Under the pieces are notes generated by a model, which worked only from the letters and a program-made list of their open reading frames with translations, searched no databases and had not been told where the DNA came from. Of a stretch of DNA of 14,127 nucleotides, positions 5,017 through 12,702 are shown piece by piece (the first letter of the stretch is position 1; every line of letters starts with the position of its first letter). This DNA comes from an uncultured Microbacteriaceae bacterium (lineage in GTDB: Bacteria; Actinomycetota; Actinomycetes; Actinomycetales; Microbacteriaceae). The position numbers were made by a program, and so were the translations under genes. The stretch covers positions 1-14,127 of the forward strand of contig CAIVOR010000132.1 in NCBI GenBank assembly GCA_903907615.1, given 5' to 3'.

Positions 5017-8000
5017 GACCGAGAAGTACTTTGCCTCGGGGTGGTGGAACACAAACGCGTCGGTCGACTGCTCGGGGTGGAGCTGCAACTCTTCGGAGAG
5101 TTCAACGCCGACGCGCTCGGGCTTAAGTAGCGCCACGACCTTGCGGCGGTCCTCCATGTCGGGACACGCGGGGTAGCCCAGCGAGAACCGAGCCCCGCGG
5201 TAGTCGAGTTTGAACATGCCCGCGAGGTCGGCCGGATCTTCGGCCCCAAAGCCCAATTCCTCGCGGATGCGTGCGTGCCAGAACTCGGCCAGCGCCTCGG
5301 TGAGCTGCATGGCGAGGCCGTTGAGCTCCATGTAGTCGCGGTAGGAATCGGACGCAAACAACTCGCCGGTCACCGCGCTCACGCGGTCGCCGAACGTGGC
5401 CAGCTGAATGGGGAGCACGTCCACTCGGCCAGAATCCACCGACGACACGAAGTCAGCCAAGCACAGGTGGCGATCGCGCGACTGGCGTGGGAACGTGAAA
5501 CGCAGTCGTTCTGACCCCAGCTCACCGCCAGAGCCGCCATCGGGAGCGAGCACTCCCTGCGCACCCAACACCCCGTGCATGTCGTCGCCGTGGTGGCGCA
5601 CAATCACGTCGTTGCCGTCTGAGACGACGGGAAAATATCCGTAAATCACCGAGGCGTCGGCGATGCCCTCCGCCAAGATGCGATCGAGCCAGTAGCGCAG
5701 CCGGGGGCGCCCCTCGGTGTCGACCAGCTGTTCGTAGGTCGCTCCGTCGTCGCCACGGCCGGGCTTGAGCCCCCATTGGCCCATGAAGGTGGCGCGCTCA
5801 TCGAGGAACGCGGCATAGTCACCGAGGGCCACGCCCTTGACGATGCGGGTGCCCCAGAACGGTGGCACGGGAATCGCGTTATCGGCAGCGACATCTGAAC
5901 GGGCCGGGATGTTCTCGGGCTCGGTCACGACGAGTTGCGACGGACGATGGATGCGCTTCTTGAGTTCGGGAAGGTTGACGGTCGCGGGGTCCGCGCCGCG
6001 GGCCACCGCCACCAGCGGTTCCATGAGCGCGAGGCCCTCAAAGGCGTCGCGCGCGTAGCGCACCTCTCCGTCGAAGATGGCGGCGAGGTCCTCCTCGACA
6101 AACGCGCGCGTGAGGGCCGCGCCACCCAGGATGACGGGCCAGCGTCCCGCGAGCCCCCGCGCGTTGAGTTCGAGAAGGTTCTCTTTCATGACCACCGTGG
6201 ACTTCACGAGGAGTCCGCTCATGCCGATCACATCGGCGCCCGACTCTTCGGCGGCCGCAATGATCTCGTTGATGGTCTTCTTGATGCCGATGTTGACCAC
6301 GTCGTATCCGTTGTTGGACAGGATGATGTCGACCAGGTTCTTGCCGATGTCGTGCACGTCGCCACGCACCGTGGCCAGCACAATCTTGCCCTTGCCCGCG
6401 GCTTCGGCTTTCTCCATGAACGGTTCGAGCAGCGCGACCGCTGCTTTCATCACTTCGGCCGACTTGAGCACGAACGGCAACTGCATTTCACCCTTGCCGA
6501 ACAACTCGCCCACCACCTGCATGCCGGAGAGCAGGTGGTCGTTGATGATGTCGAGGGCGGCGATGCCGTCACCCCGTGCCTGCTCCAAGTCTTCGGGAAG
6601 CCCCTTGGCGTCGCCATCGATGATGCGACGAGCCAGACGTTCACCCACCGGGAGGGCGGCCAGCTCGAGGGCGCGTTGGTCGCGAATCGCGGCCGCATCC
6701 ACGCCCGCGAACGTATCCAGCATGAGCTCAAGCGGGTCGTAGGTGACGTTGCCGTCGGCGTCGAACTCTCGGCGATCCCAGACGAGATCGAGCGCGACCT
6801 TGCGCTGGGCATCCGGGATGGTAGCGAGCGGCACAATCTTGGCGGCGTCAACAATTGCCGAATCCAGGCCGGCCTCCATGGCCTCGTGCAGGAAGACCGA
6901 GTTCAGCACCGTGCGTGCCGCGGGGTTGAGCCCAAACGAGACGTTCGAGACGCCCAGCGTGGTGTGCACACCCGGGTATTTGGCGGTGAGCTGACGAATG
7001 GCCTCGATGGTCTCAATGGCGTCGCGTCGCGTCTCTTCCTGCCCCGTCGCGATGGGGAACGTGAGGCAGTCCACCAAGATGTCATCGACGCGCATGTCCC
7101 AGTCGTCCACCAGGGTGTCGATGAGGCGCGAGGCGATACGCATCTTTCCCTCGGTGGTGCGCGCCTGGCCTTCTTCGTCGATGGTGAGCGCGACAACCGC
7201 AGCGCCGTGCTCCTTCACCAGCGGCATGATGCGCGCGAAGCGCGAGTCGGGCCCGTCGCTGTCCTCGAAGTTCACCGAGTTAACGATGGGACGGCCGCCG
7301 ATAAGTTCCATGCCGGCCTGAAGTACAGCTGGCTCGGTGGAGTCGATCACCAGCGGGAGGGTAGATGCGCTGGCAAAGCGGGACACGATCTCGCGCACAT
7401 CGCCGACCCCGTCGCGACCGACATAGTCGATGCAGACGTCGAGAACGTGGGCTCCGTCGCGGATCTGATTGCGCGCAATGTCGACGCAGTCATCCCAGCG
7501 CTCCTCGAGCATGGCATCACGAAACGCCCGCGATCCGTTGGCGTTGGTGCGTTCTCCGATGGCGAGGAAGGCGTTGTCTTGAACAAAGGGAACGTGCTGA
7601 TACAGGCTTGCCACACCGTTTTCATGCACGGGTGTGCGCGCCACGGCCGGGGCCCCTCCCAGTCGATCAACAACAGCCTTGAGGTGCGTGGGGGTGGTGC
7701 CGCAGCAACCGCCCACAAGCGCTAGGCCAAATTCCTTCACGAACTGCTCGTGCGCGGTGGCCAATTCCTCGGGGCTCAGCGGGTAGTGCGACCCGTCTGC
7801 GGTGAGGATTGGCAGACCTGCGTTGGGCATGCACATCACGGGAATGTTTGAGTGACGCGAGAGGTGTCGCAGGTGTTCGCTCATCTCGGTGGGGCCGGTG
7901 GCGCAGTTGAGCCCAATCATGTCGATGCCCAGAGGTTCGAGCGCGGTGAGTGCGGCGCCAATCTCACTACCCATGAGCATGGTGCCGGTGGTCTCAACCG

Positions 8001-8598
8001 TCACCTCCACGAAAATCGGCAGGCGCACGCCCGTCTCGACTACGGCCTGCTTGCATCCGTTTACGGCCGCCTTGGTCTGGAGTAAGTCCTGAGAGGTCTC
8101 AATCAGGAAGGCATCTGCGCCGCCTTCGATGAGTCCCACGGCCTGTTCGGCAAACGTGGCCTTGAGGTGCGCGTACGTGGTGTGTCCCAGGCTGGGCAAC
8201 TTGGTACCCGGTCCCATCGATCCCAACACCCACCGCATGCGACCGTCAGCAGCCTCGAAGGCCTCGCACGATTCGCGAGCTAGGCGGGCACCGTCACGCG
8301 CCAGCTCCGCGATGCGATCCTCAATGCCGTAGTCGGACAGGTTAGACCAGTTGGCTCCAAACGTGTTCGACTCAATGCAGTCGATACCCACCTCAAGGTA
8401 GGCGTCATGAATGGAGCGAATGATGTCGGGCCGGCTGACATTAAGTATTTCGTTGCAACCCTCGAGCTGCTGATAATCGTCCAGAGTAGGGGCGTGCTCT
8501 TGGAGCATGGTCCCCATAGCACCGTCGCCCACAACGACACGTTCTGTCAGCGCAGTCACAAGGGCCTGTGCGCGGGGGGTGAAAATGGGCTCTGGCAC
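5014..8598 (-). CDS. metH: Cobalamin-dependent methionine synthase
   Basis: Transfers the methyl group of 5-methyltetrahydrofolate to homocysteine via methylcobalamin; cytoplasmic. From the GTG at 8598 the product is 1194 aa with all four MetH modules: homocysteine domain (about 15-320) with zinc ligands in GLNCATG (Cys about 232) and GGCCGTTP (Cys about 298-299); pterin-binding domain (about 345-605) starting near IGERTNANGSRAF; cobalamin cap and Rossmann domains with the lower-ligand motif DVHDIGKNLV (His about 749); and a C-terminal AdoMet reactivation domain with RFSLGYPACPD (about 1137-1147). A longer frame starts at ATG 8640 but would overlap the upstream gene by 32 nt and add an Arg-rich 14-residue start. 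The GTG at 8598 lies 10 nt after that gene's stop, behind TAGACT-N7-GTG, and starts the protein as typical MetH (…TPRAQALVTALTERVVVGDGAMG). Last gene of the minus-strand series. Confidence 0.95.
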   Translation of the reverse strand: MPEPIFTPRAQALVTALTERVVVGDGAMGTMLQEHAPTLDDYQQLEGCNEILNVSRPDIIRSIHDAYLEVGIDCIESNTFGANWSNLSDYGIEDRIAELARDGARLARESCEAFEAADGRMRWVLGSMGPGTKLPSLGHTTYAHLKATFAEQAVGLIEGGADAFLIETSQDLLQTKAAVNGCKQAVVETGVRLPIFVEVTVETTGTMLMGSEIGAALTALEPLGIDMIGLNCATGPTEMSEHLRHLSRHSNIPVMCMPNAGLPILTADGSHYPLSPEELATAHEQFVKEFGLALVGGCCGTTPTHLKAVVDRLGGAPAVARTPVHENGVASLYQHVPFVQDNAFLAIGERTNANGSRAFRDAMLEERWDDCVDIARNQIRDGAHVLDVCIDYVGRDGVGDVREIVSRFASASTLPLVIDSTEPAVLQAGMELIGGRPIVNSVNFEDSDGPDSRFARIMPLVKEHGAAVVALTIDEEGQARTTEGKMRIASRLIDTLVDDWDMRVDDILVDCLTFPIATGQEETRRDAIETIEAIRQLTAKYPGVHTTLGVSNVSFGLNPAARTVLNSVFLHEAMEAGLDSAIVDAAKIVPLATIPDAQRKVALDLVWDRREFDADGNVTYDPLELMLDTFAGVDAAAIRDQRALELAALPVGERLARRIIDGDAKGLPEDLEQARGDGIAALDIINDHLLSGMQVVGELFGKGEMQLPFVLKSAEVMKAAVALLEPFMEKAEAAGKGKIVLATVRGDVHDIGKNLVDIILSNNGYDVVNIGIKKTINEIIAAAEESGADVIGMSGLLVKSTVVMKENLLELNARGLAGRWPVILGGAALTRAFVEEDLAAIFDGEVRYARDAFEGLALMEPLVAVARGADPATVNLPELKKRIHRPSQLVVTEPENIPARSDVAADNAIPVPPFWGTRIVKGVALGDYAAFLDERATFMGQWGLKPGRGDDGATYEQLVDTEGRPRLRYWLDRILAEGIADASVIYGYFPVVSDGNDVIVRHHGDDMHGVLGAQGVLAPDGGSGGELGSERLRFTFPRQSRDRHLCLADFVSSVDSGRVDVLPIQLATFGDRVSAVTGELFASDSYRDYMELNGLAMQLTEALAEFWHARIREELGFGAEDPADLAGMFKLDYRGARFSLGYPACPDMEDRRKVVALLKPERVGVELSEELQLHPEQSTDAFVFHHPEAKYFSV

Positions 8599-8605
8599 GC
8601 CTCTC

Positions 8606-8611
8606 AGTCTA
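8606..8611 (-). promoter_or_regulatory. Candidate leaderless -10 box for metH overlapping the upstream stop codon
   Basis: On the minus strand the order is TAGACT, then seven bases (GAGAGGC), then GTG at 8598. TANNNT six to seven bases before a start codon is the usual layout of leaderless actinobacterial transcripts. The first three bases of the hexamer are the TAG stop of the DUF2252 gene. The GAGAGG is only one base from GTG, too close for normal Shine-Dalgarno use. Translational coupling is the alternative. No -35 box was identified. Confidence 0.4.
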
Positions 8612-9961
8612 CGGTTGGCGCCACGTCTCAAACGCGGCATAGTCGCTGATCATCAGGTCGGTGTACGCCCGGGCGTAATCAGCAATCGCATGGTCGAAGA
8701 CTTTGCCCTCATCCAAGTAACCAGCGATGAGCGAGGCGTCTCCCGCTCGGGCGTGCGCTCGCGCCAAAGCCGCCGCACAGACCGACGCATAAGCCTCAAA
8801 GGACGAGGCGTCAAGTGCCGTGGCTTCGATTCGGCCCTTCATGTCCCACAGCTGGCGGAAGTAGAAGTCGAACGGCAAGGTCTCGTCGCCGCGGGTCCAG
8901 CCCAAGAAGGGATCGCTCGAGGACTGAATAAGTCGCTGGCCCACCACGACGCGCTTTCCGTGGTGGTCGTACTCACTGGGCGCCAGGTGTGCTTCCAGCA
9001 CAGACGCGTCCGCCTGCTTCGCTTGGAGGATGAGCGGTTCGCCGTCGCCAGACTTAAAGAGAAGTGCGTACGCGCGCGTTCCCACCGACCCCACGCCGAC
9101 CACTTTGACGGCCGCCTCAACGAACGAATACCGGTCGAGCAGGGCAACGCGATCGGGCGGGAGAGTCCCCCGGTAGCGACGAAACACGTCGGCCACCGTT
9201 TCCAGGTGATCCGTTCCCTGAAACGGAACGAGAGTGGGCGGATCAGAGCGGAAGTGCCATTCATCGCCGATGCGCTCCGTCAACTTGACGCTGGCCTTCT
9301 CGCCGTCCTTAGTGCGCGCGCGCTTTCCCGCTCGCAGCAACGCGTCGCGCAATCCGGGTTTCTGAATCTCGCCGATCATCCATTCCAGGTCCGCGCGGGC
9401 AAACCACACGTCGAGCGTGGGACGCTCGCTGAATGTGGTCATCCACTCGCGATACGCGCGTCCCACGGCACGGGATGCACGGCGCTCGGTATTCTCACCG
9501 AGATTGTGAACCCTCGCCGCCGTCGCAAAACTGGCCGCCAGCCTTTTGACATCCCACTCAAACGGTCCAGGGAGTGTCTCGTCAAAATCGGTGAGATCGA
9601 AGGTGAGGCTGCGTTCGGCCGAGGCAAAGATGCCGAAGTTGTAGAGGTGAGCATCGCCACACAGTTGCACGTCCAGTCCCGAGTTCGGGCGTAGCGACAG
9701 GTCTCGAGCCATGACGGCGGCGGTACCCCTGAGAAATGAAAAAGCGTCGGCACCCATGCGCTCGTAGCGCAGCGGAATAAGTTCGGGATTTCGCGTCGCG
9801 TTCTGCGCCTCAATGATGGCGGTAGCTGCGGTGCGCTCGGGCGGCTTCGGGCAGTCGGCGAGACTCTCCAGCGGCACCCTCGCCCGAACGGAGGCCCCCG
9901 CTTGGCGACGCTGGTCGCGCGATGGACGTTGCCGCATCAGAATGCTGACGTCGTCGGTCAT
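8609..9961 (-). CDS. DUF2252 family protein (kinase-like fold)
   Basis: A 450-aa cytoplasmic protein of the DUF2252 family, whose members look like distant aminoglycoside-phosphotransferase-type kinases; their substrate is unknown. Hallmarks in order: IPLRYERMGADAFSFLRGTAAVMARDL (about 62-88), VQLCGDAHLYNFGIFAS (98-114), LTFDLTDFDETLPGPFEWDVKRLAASF (119-145), a Gly-rich VGVGSVGTR (288-296), LQAKQ (312-316), GQRLIQ (341-346), WDMKG (372-376) and LARAHARAGD (399-408). GDAHxxNFG and DFDE resemble the HGDxHxxN and metal-binding Asp motifs of that kinase group, and the Gly-rich loop plus the Lys of LQAKQ would fit nucleotide binding; this mapping is inference. The length is typical. The ATG at 9961 has no clear Shine-Dalgarno but lies behind TAGGCT-N6-ATG. 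The stop is 10 nt before the metH start, so the pair may share a transcript. Confidence 0.88.
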   Translation of the reverse strand: MTDDVSILMRQRPSRDQRRQAGASVRARVPLESLADCPKPPERTAATAIIEAQNATRNPELIPLRYERMGADAFSFLRGTAAVMARDLSLRPNSGLDVQLCGDAHLYNFGIFASAERSLTFDLTDFDETLPGPFEWDVKRLAASFATAARVHNLGENTERRASRAVGRAYREWMTTFSERPTLDVWFARADLEWMIGEIQKPGLRDALLRAGKRARTKDGEKASVKLTERIGDEWHFRSDPPTLVPFQGTDHLETVADVFRRYRGTLPPDRVALLDRYSFVEAAVKVVGVGSVGTRAYALLFKSGDGEPLILQAKQADASVLEAHLAPSEYDHHGKRVVVGQRLIQSSSDPFLGWTRGDETLPFDFYFRQLWDMKGRIEATALDASSFEAYASVCAAALARAHARAGDASLIAGYLDEGKVFDHAIADYARAYTDLMISDYAAFETWRQP

Positions 9962-9967
9962 GTGCTC

Positions 9968-9973
9968 AGCCTA
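9968..9973 (-). promoter_or_regulatory. Candidate leaderless -10 box for the DUF2252 gene
   Basis: On the minus strand TAGGCT is followed by six bases (GAGCAC) and then ATG 9961, with no purine-rich ribosome-binding site. It lies in the 40-nt gap after the dehydrogenase stop. The TANNNT-N6-ATG geometry fits a leaderless promoter; no -35 box is evident. Confidence 0.38.
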
Positions 9974-10001
9974 AACGTGTCGTGCGCGAAGGAGCCGGAG
10001 G

Positions 10002-10940
10002 CTAGATGGGCGAGGTAATGCCGGTCAGCTCTTCGCTGGCCGTCCAGAGTCGTTTCGCGTCGTCGTCGCTGAGGGCGGCAGGCACCCGTCGCGCGGGCAC
10101 AGGGAATCCCTTGAGCTCGCTCATTCCGTGCGGACCGTAGTAGTCGTTGCCGGCCACACCCGGGGCCGTAGCAACATAGAGCATGGGCAGGGCACCCTGC
10201 TCTGCTGACTGTGATCCAAGGTGACTGCCCAGGCGCGCGAGCCACTTTGCGAATGAGCCACTGTCTTTCATGGGGCCTGACGCGACGAGATCGGTTGACG
10301 ACCAGCCGGGGTGACCCGCAACAGCAATCGCATCAACCTTGGCGGCGACAAACCGGCGCTGCAGTTCGCGGGTGAACAATAGGTTGGCCAGCTTGCTCTG
10401 GCCATAGGCACCCCACGCGGTGTACTTCTTCTCGCGCATCAGGTCGTCAAAGGCGATGCTGCTCGGACGGTGGGCATTGGAGGCAACAGCCACCACGCGC
10501 GCACCGGGCGTCTTCCGGATGACCGGCATCAGGAGCATCGTCAGGGCGAATGCGCCCAGGTGGTTCGTGCCGAACTGAAGTTCAAAGCCGTCCTCGGTTA
10601 CCTGTCGCTGAGGCACCGCCATAATGCCCGCGTTATTGACCAAGATGTCGAGCTTTTTGTTCGTGGCGAGCCAGGAAGTGGCGAAGGCGCGGATGCTCTT
10701 CAGGCTGGCCACGTCGACCACGGCAACGTCGACCTTGGCTGTGGGATGCGCCGCGAGAATTCGCTTCCGGACGCCCTCCGCCTTTGTGGCGTTTCGTGCC
10801 GCGAGCGTGACGTCAGCACCGTGCGCGGCAAGTTCGGTGGCCATCACGAGACCCAAACCGGCGGTAGCGCCGGTCACAATGGCGCGCTTGCCCGTGAGGT
10901 CGGGAATTTCAGCCGCGGTCCAGCGTTGTTCGAGCTTCAT
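10002..10940 (-). CDS. Short-chain dehydrogenase/reductase (retinol dehydrogenase-like SDR)
   Basis: A 312-aa NAD(P)-dependent oxidoreductase. The Rossmann motif TGATAGLG is at 23-30, NNAG at 102-105, the structural Asn in FGTNHLG at about 126, the catalytic Ser in VASNAHRPSS at about 154, and the YxxxK pair in YGQSKLANLLF at Tyr179/Lys183, so the tetrad looks intact. LAARN after the second strand (about 46-50) is common in NADP-preferring members, but cofactor choice is uncertain. Length and pattern match the retinol-dehydrogenase/WWOX-like subgroup, whose bacterial substrates are mostly unknown. The ATG at 10940 is preceded by AAAGGAAAATC, a good Shine-Dalgarno. It follows the hydrolase gene after a 69-nt gap, the largest in this gene series, so it could have its own promoter. 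Confidence 0.9.
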   Translation of the reverse strand: MKLEQRWTAAEIPDLTGKRAIVTGATAGLGLVMATELAAHGADVTLAARNATKAEGVRKRILAAHPTAKVDVAVVDVASLKSIRAFATSWLATNKKLDILVNNAGIMAVPQRQVTEDGFELQFGTNHLGAFALTMLLMPVIRKTPGARVVAVASNAHRPSSIAFDDLMREKKYTAWGAYGQSKLANLLFTRELQRRFVAAKVDAIAVAGHPGWSSTDLVASGPMKDSGSFAKWLARLGSHLGSQSAEQGALPMLYVATAPGVAGNDYYGPHGMSELKGFPVPARRVPAALSDDDAKRLWTASEELTGITSPI

Positions 10941-11009
10941 GATTTTCCTTTATGGGCCGTCCGTCGAGAAGACACGTGCAGATGCGACCTCTCCCGCAAT
11001 GACCACAGG

Positions 11010-11735
11010 CTAGCGGAGGTGCTCGCCGAAGAAGGCATCGATGCGTGACCACGCATCGGCCGCGTCGGCCGGGACGGGTCGGAAGCCCGCCACCTTCTGC
11101 ATAATCGGACGCATGAGCTTGGGTCCGGCTGGACCGGGGTTCATGAAGGCGTGATTGGCGTCCGGGTATTCCTTGATGTCGTGTGCGATGCCGCGCTTCG
11201 TGAGCGCCGTCTCCATTGTGGTGGCAGCGCCCTTGAGCGTCTTGTCCTTGGCTCCATAGCTGCCCACGATGGGGCATGCGCCTTCGAGAATGGCATCCAG
11301 GTCTTTGGGCATCATGCCGTAATTAACGGCCGAGGCGTCGTACCCCCGTTGCGCCAACTGCAGAGCGAAGCCGCCACCCATGCAGAAGCCGATCACGCCC
11401 ATCTTGCCCGTGCAGTCTTTTCGGGATGCGAGTAGTTTCTTGGCCGCCTCAACATCGTTGAACGCCTGCCCCTCACCATCGTTGAGGGCACGAAAGGTAG
11501 CGCGCAGGCATCGCCGCATGCCGCCGCGACTGTAGAGATCGGGCATCAGCACGAGGTAGCCTCGGCGGGCCAATTCCTCGGCGTGATGGATCATGTTCTC
11601 TTCGATACCAAAGACTTCGTGAACGAGAACGACGCCGGGCCAGGGTCCCTTTCCGTCCGGAACCACGAGGAGCCCGGGGACATCTCCGTTGCCGTCCGTC
11701 GTGGGGATGACGATGTTTTCGCTGCGCACTTTCAT
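11010..11735 (-). CDS. Dienelactone hydrolase family protein
   Basis: A 241-aa alpha/beta hydrolase of the dienelactone-hydrolase family, typical length. The nucleophile motif is GFCMGG with Cys118; the rest of the triad is Asp164 in YGAKD and His195 in DANHAFMNPG. Glu40 in LVHEVFGI is the conserved residue that positions the Cys in classical dienelactone hydrolase. Other landmarks are ARRGYLVLMPDLYSRGG and the N-terminal VPGLLVVPDG. Classical members open dienelactone in chlorocatechol degradation, but no other gene of that pathway is here, so the true substrate is unknown (a small ester or lactone). ATG at 11735 with TAGGCGGCG upstream as a weak ribosome-binding site, 6 nt after the reductase stop, which indicates one operon. 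Confidence 0.9.
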   Translation of the reverse strand: MKVRSENIVIPTTDGNGDVPGLLVVPDGKGPWPGVVLVHEVFGIEENMIHHAEELARRGYLVLMPDLYSRGGMRRCLRATFRALNDGEGQAFNDVEAAKKLLASRKDCTGKMGVIGFCMGGGFALQLAQRGYDASAVNYGMMPKDLDAILEGACPIVGSYGAKDKTLKGAATTMETALTKRGIAHDIKEYPDANHAFMNPGPAGPKLMRPIMQKVAGFRPVPADAADAWSRIDAFFGEHLR

Positions 11736-11741
11736 CGCCGC

Positions 11742-12689
11742 CTAGAGACCCGTCGACATCTGCGTCAAACGAGCGGCGTCATCCGCGGGGAGCGCAAAGG
11801 ATGCGGCAGCCATGAGTGCGGGCAGCTGTTCCACCACGCGAGCGCTGGCGATCGGCGCCGTCACGGTGGGTTGGTCGCGCAGCCACGCGAGGGCCACCGT
11901 CGCCGGGGCCACCCCGTTACCCGCGGCAATCTCACGCACCGCGGACACGACCTCCCAGGCCTGATCACTGGCGTACATGCCCGCAGCCCCTGCGCGAACC
12001 TGTCCGTTCATGTCGTCTGCCGAGGCGTACTTGCCAGTGAGAAGCCCCGCGCCGAGCGCGAAGTAGGGCGCCACTCCGATGTCCAGCTGGGCACACATGG
12101 CAGCCATGCTCGTCTCAAATTCCGCACGGAAAACGAGGTTGTAGTGCGGTTGCACGGCCACCGGTACCGCCCAACCGTTGGCACGGGCCACACTCACGTA
12201 TTCGCTCACGCGCTCAGGCGTGTAGTTGGACAGCCCAATCGCGCGTACCTTGCCGGCGCGAACCAGAGCGTCAAAGGCTTCGACCGTCTCTTCGATCGCT
12301 ACCGTGGCGTCGTCCTCGTGCGCGTAATAGAGGTCGATGTAGTCAGACTGCAGACGGCCCAACGACTCCTCAGCAGCGACCCGGATGTTCTCTGCACTCA
12401 GTCCTGGGCGGGTGCGCAGCTTGGCCACCTTGGTCGCCACAATCACGTCGGCGCGATTGCCGCGCGCGGTCATCCACGCGCCAATGATGGCCTCGGACTC
12501 GCCGCCGACGTTTCCCGGCTTCCAGGCCGAGTAGGCATCTGCGGTGTCGACGAAGTTTCCGCCGCCAGCCGTGTAGGCATCGAGCACAGCTTCAGACTGG
12601 GTCACGTCCGCGGTCCAGCCAAAGACGTTGCCCCCCAAGCACAGCGGGAAAACCGAGAAATCTGAGGAGCCGAGAGTGCGTCGCGTCAT
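11742..12689 (-). CDS. Aldo/keto reductase
   Basis: A 315-aa NADPH-dependent oxidoreductase with a TIM-barrel fold. The catalytic tetrad is visible: Asp47 and Tyr52 in FVDTADAYSAW, Lys86 in VIVATKV and His123 in DLYYAHEDD. The substrate strand RAIGLSNYTPERV and the cofactor-end segment PTVTAPIASARVVEQL are also present. It resembles the YajO/AKR11-12 type, which reduces varied carbonyls. A longer frame from 12761 would overlap the upstream membrane-protein gene and add an atypical Cys-rich start. ATG 12689 gives the standard MTRRTLGSSDFSVFPLCLGG start and lies 10 nt after that gene's stop behind TAGTGT-N7-ATG. AAGGG is only one base from the ATG. The hydrolase follows 6 nt downstream. Confidence 0.92.
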   Translation of the reverse strand: MTRRTLGSSDFSVFPLCLGGNVFGWTADVTQSEAVLDAYTAGGGNFVDTADAYSAWKPGNVGGESEAIIGAWMTARGNRADVIVATKVAKLRTRPGLSAENIRVAAEESLGRLQSDYIDLYYAHEDDATVAIEETVEAFDALVRAGKVRAIGLSNYTPERVSEYVSVARANGWAVPVAVQPHYNLVFRAEFETSMAAMCAQLDIGVAPYFALGAGLLTGKYASADDMNGQVRAGAAGMYASDQAWEVVSAVREIAAGNGVAPATVALAWLRDQPTVTAPIASARVVEQLPALMAAASFALPADDAARLTQMSTGL

Positions 12690-12696
12690 GCCCTTA

Positions 12697-12702
12697 ACAC
12701 TA
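12697..12702 (-). promoter_or_regulatory. Candidate leaderless -10 box for the aldo/keto reductase, overlapping the upstream stop codon
   Basis: On the minus strand TAGTGT is followed by seven bases (TAAGGGC) and ATG 12689. The TAG of the hexamer is the stop codon of the Pr6Pr gene, the same arrangement as at metH. AAGGG could be read as a ribosome-binding site, but its spacing of one base is poor. No -35 box was identified. Confidence 0.4.

Noticed and set aside
5935..7725. 596-codon open frame on the plus strand inside metH
   Set aside because: It lies antisense to a fully conserved metH. Its His/Arg/Val-rich product with no domains is typical of a shadow frame in GC-rich DNA.
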